Origin: Sulfurimonas sp.
GTDB taxonomy: Bacteria > Campylobacterota > Campylobacteria > Campylobacterales > Sulfurimonadaceae
DNA: 7,147 bases
Direction of reading: 5' to 3'
Assembly: GCA_021107375.1 (NCBI GenBank)
Contig: JAIOSY010000187.1
Span: 1 to 7,147 of the forward strand
In this document: in pieces, positions 6,143 through 7,147 of the stretch
How the letters are laid out: each line of letters begins with the position of its first letter
Position numbering within the stretch: position 1 is the first letter of the stretch
Notes under the pieces: model-generated
Databases searched by the model: none
Told to the model about the DNA's origin: nothing
Seen by the model: the letters and a program-made list of their open reading frames with translations, nothing else
Position numbers and translations under genes: made by a program

Positions 6143-7147
6143 TATTTTTTTCTCCGTCTATTTTTAAGAGATTCTATAAATGCTTCAATCCTAGTTGTAA
6201 GCTGTCCTAAATGGCTTGGTGAATAATCACTTTCTATATAAAGTATGGGAATACCCTCTTTTTCCATAGCTTCTAAAATAGATCTTTGTTCCATTTCATA
6301 CACTTGACAACCAGCAAAAGCTTGATATACAACACCTTCAGCTTTATAGTCTTTTACTAAATCTATAATTCTTCGTTTTCTATCATTGTTTTTTGTAAAG
6401 ATTGGACAGGTGCATCCCTTCAGATATCTATCTGCCACGGAATCTACCATATCATTTACAAACCATTCATCTACACTAACCATATCATTAAACATTCTAT
6501 TTGATGAACATGTTTCATCTGCAACAATTATAGCATCTGAGTCTTCTATTAAAAGAGGGATTTTCAGATTTGGAAAAATTGGTGGTGAACCTGTATAAAC
6601 AATTCTTGGACTCCTTTTTGTTGCAGCATTTATTCCATCTTCTACTCTTTGTTCACACTCTTTTAAAAGTTGGGTAGTTCCTTCTATCCAGTTATCCAAG
6701 TTATCAAAAAAAAAGGCATTAGTTACTAAAAACATATCTAAACCTAAGATAGGAGAGTTTATATTTCTACGAAGAATATTTAGTTTATGGTAAAGGTTCT
6801 GAGCATAACCTACTTTTTGTATAGACTCTTTTAACTTTTTCTTAGTGAGCTTTTTATTTAAATCAGTTGATAACTCTTTCGTAAATTTTCTTACACTTCT
6901 TCTCCAATACTCACGACTCTCTTCACTCTCTTTTGTTCTTGGAAATTCCATATCAAAAAGTTTGTATCCCATCTCTTCGATAATAACTCCAGATTTTGCT
7001 TTTTGGTCACATGTAGTTGGAGATATAATTAGATCAGGTTTATCAGAAAAATTTCCAGATACAAACTGACCTATAGTTGCCTTAACAAGAGGACATGACT
7101 TAGAAGGAAGAAAGTCACTTCCTATCTCATCATCAGTATAAAAACCA
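6142..7147 (-). CDS. 2-hydroxyacyl-CoA dehydratase D-component / double-cubane-type Fe-S protein (5' end outside the window)
   Basis: The frame is open from the TAG at 6144-6142 to the right edge. The ATG at 6972 is internal, because 58 conserved codons precede it in frame. The 335 visible residues belong to the HgdB/BcrB family (COG1775 type), which binds Fe-S clusters and receives activator electrons for radical dehydration, ring reduction or small-molecule reduction. Numbering from the edge, the signatures are SCPLVKA with Cys18, PTTCDQK with Cys46 (family TTCDGKK), ADETCSS with Cys213, GCTCP with Cys245/247, GCQVYEME with Cys280, and IESDYS..GQLTTRIEAFIE near the end (family ETDYS..GQL.TR.EAF). 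Several of these cysteines are likely cluster ligands. One D-protein next to one activator resembles the E. coli YjiM/YjiL and double-cubane protein pairs, but a second subunit could lie beyond 7147. Perhaps 50-90 N-terminal residues are missing. Confidence 0.88.
   Translation of the reverse strand, partial: GFYTDDEIGSDFLPSKSCPLVKATIGQFVSGNFSDKPDLIISPTTCDQKAKSGVIIEEMGYKLFDMEFPRTKESEESREYWRRSVRKFTKELSTDLNKKLTKKKLKESIQKVGYAQNLYHKLNILRRNINSPILGLDMFLVTNAFFFDNLDNWIEGTTQLLKECEQRVEDGINAATKRSPRIVYTGSPPIFPNLKIPLLIEDSDAIIVADETCSSNRMFNDMVSVDEWFVNDMVDSVADRYLKGCTCPIFTKNNDRKRRIIDLVKDYKAEGVVYQAFAGCQVYEMEQRSILEAMEKEGIPILYIESDYSPSHLGQLTTRIEAFIESLKNRRRKK

Noticed and set aside
6142..6972. D-component gene starting at the ATG at 6972
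   Set aside because: The frame stays open upstream to the window edge and encodes family motifs (SCPLVKA, PTTCDQK), so this ATG is internal and the gene is truncated by the window, not short.

Overview
The window is AT-rich, and both its codon usage and its gene families fit an epsilonproteobacterial (Campylobacterota) chromosome, something like Sulfurimonas, Arcobacter or a relative. The oxaloacetate decarboxylase alpha fragment supports this: its unusual N-terminus (DTTFRDGFQS, HFEFGGGARFQ, LQTLARGVNTV) matches the version I recall from that phylum. The placement rests on sequence reading and memory, not on a search.

Left part (1-687, minus strand): the start of an oxaloacetate decarboxylase Na+ pump operon, with oadG followed by oadA, which runs off the left edge. 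Positions 688-870 are a divergent promoter region. It serves this operon and a small plus-strand membrane protein gene (871-1161) that I do not recognise. That gene converges with a second unrecognised small gene (1175-1477, minus), which has one membrane anchor and a charged cytoplasmic helix. A perfect 9-bp inverted repeat lies at their junction.

Right part (1552-7147, minus strand, read from right to left): four tightly packed genes that look like one transcription unit whose promoter lies beyond 7147. In order they are a 2-hydroxyacyl-CoA dehydratase D-component/double-cubane-type Fe-S protein (5' end missing), its ATP-dependent [4Fe-4S] activator ('archerase'), a 1027-residue RND-family permease and a TonB-like protein. 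The joins are a 1-bp overlap (TAGTG), a 3-bp gap and an 8-bp overlap. A 14-bp perfect inverted repeat follows the last gene.

The first two proteins form a known type of pair. The activator hydrolyses ATP to push a very low-potential electron into the D-component, which then carries out a difficult reduction or a radical dehydration. What is unusual is the tight coupling of this pair to an envelope module made of an RND pump and TonB, with no periplasmic adaptor, outer-membrane channel, ExbB or ExbD in the window. The RND protein has Asn-Asp where AcrB has its TM10 lysine. The TonB-like protein appears to have Tyr where the essential transmembrane His of TonB is expected. I infer a linked reduction/transport system whose substrate cannot be read from the sequence. 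No RNA genes, CRISPR arrays, insertion sequences or obvious pseudogenes were seen.
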